Made by a program: the position numbers and the translations under genes. DNA of 64,000 nt from Cellulosimicrobium arenosum (GTDB lineage Bacteria; Actinomycetota; Actinomycetes; Actinomycetales; Cellulomonadaceae), in contig NZ_JACYHB010000011.1 in the NCBI RefSeq assembly GCF_014837295.1, forward strand, positions 91,232 to 155,231, given 5' to 3'. Below the pieces are notes generated by a model. The model worked only from the letters and a program-made list of their open reading frames with translations. It was not told the origin of the DNA and made no database searches. Below, piece by piece: positions 63,849 through 64,000 of this stretch; within the stretch, counting starts at the first letter, position 1, and the number at the start of each line of letters is the position of its first letter.

Positions 63849-64000
63849 TCAGGCGGACTTCTCGCGTGGTGCACGCGACCGTGCACCGGTGCTGCGCGGC
63901 ACGATCGTGGGATTGACGTTGTCCAGCACGACCTCGCGCGAGATCACGACCCGCTCCACGTCATCACGCGACGGCACGTCGAACATCACCTGCTGCAGCA
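63849..64000 (-). CDS. clpX: ATP-dependent Clp protease ATP-binding subunit ClpX, C-terminus (partial)
   Basis: The last ~50 codons, reading in from the right edge: [20 protein letters not shown] then [12 protein letters not shown] and an Arg/Ser-rich end REKSA. This matches the ClpX C-terminal D2 small domain and the actinobacterial basic tail. ClpX unfolds substrates for ClpP. The AAA+ core and zinc-binding domain lie outside the window. Confidence 0.85.
   Translation of the reverse strand, partial: LQQVMFDVPSRDDVERVVISREVVLDNVNPTIVPRSTGARSRAPREKSA

Overview
The window is 64 kb of very GC-rich DNA with dense, tightly packed genes, frequent 4-bp start/stop overlaps, several probable leaderless starts, LAXTG-type wall-sorting signals and many modular secreted glycoside hydrolases. 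This points to an actinobacterium of the order Micrococcales, most like Cellulomonadaceae or Promicromonosporaceae (Cellulomonas/Cellulosimicrobium type). The placement is inferred from style and gene content, not from a marker-gene comparison.

Region 1 (1-18.9 kb) is a secreted polysaccharide-utilisation block. It has a partial secreted tandem TIM-barrel (xylose-isomerase-like) protein, two paralogous ~1.5-kb-codon six-hairpin glycosidases (GH121/GH63-like), and between them an operon of a GH43 enzyme, a Tat-exported GH127/GH146 beta-L-arabinofuranosidase and a multi-module protein with no recognisable catalytic domain. The GH127/146 + GH121-like + GH43 combination suggests attack on beta-L-arabino-oligosaccharides or arabinan-decorated plant polymers. 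Five of the six proteins end in the same ~85-residue C-terminal domain with a conserved RCLAGK motif and a terminal Cys. I know no name for it, and it is the best candidate here for an undescribed system. A dispersed GTAGTACC inverted repeat sits at three gene ends (14.2, 18.9 and 20.9 kb).

Region 2 (19-39 kb) is mostly metabolic and housekeeping: an FAD monooxygenase divergent from a TetR regulator with three operator-like dyads; a FecCD-type siderophore ABC transporter with a DtxR/IdeR-like iron box; idi; a methyltransferase; an NmrA-like protein; a low-molecular-weight tyrosine phosphatase; an SDR; an SNF2 ATPase; an NCS2 purine permease; an Asp-nucleophile alpha/beta hydrolase coupled to an AlaDH/PNT-like dehydrogenase; a second hydrolase; a DUF1992 protein; and an aminotransferase coupled to an endonuclease/exonuclease/phosphatase protein.

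Region 3 (39.3-50 kb) carries two LAXTG-anchored surface proteins (a 2488-residue protein with nine DUF11 repeats, and a 781-residue protein with carboxypeptidase-regulatory-like repeats) around an HdeD-like membrane protein, then a small membrane protein divergent from a LysR regulator, and a formate/nitrite-type channel.

Region 4 (52.4-57.4 kb) is a glycine-cleavage operon, gcvP-gcvT-gcvH, preceded by a tandem glycine riboswitch. A Crp/GlxR-like palindrome and a stand-alone LuxR HTH protein follow.

Region 5 (58-64 kb) has a MutT-like Nudix protein, a decayed P-loop kinase remnant, a 17-bp direct repeat, a secreted GH87 alpha-1,3-glucanase, an NAD-dependent epimerase coupled to a small unknown protein, an M20 amidohydrolase, and the C-terminus of clpX at the right edge.
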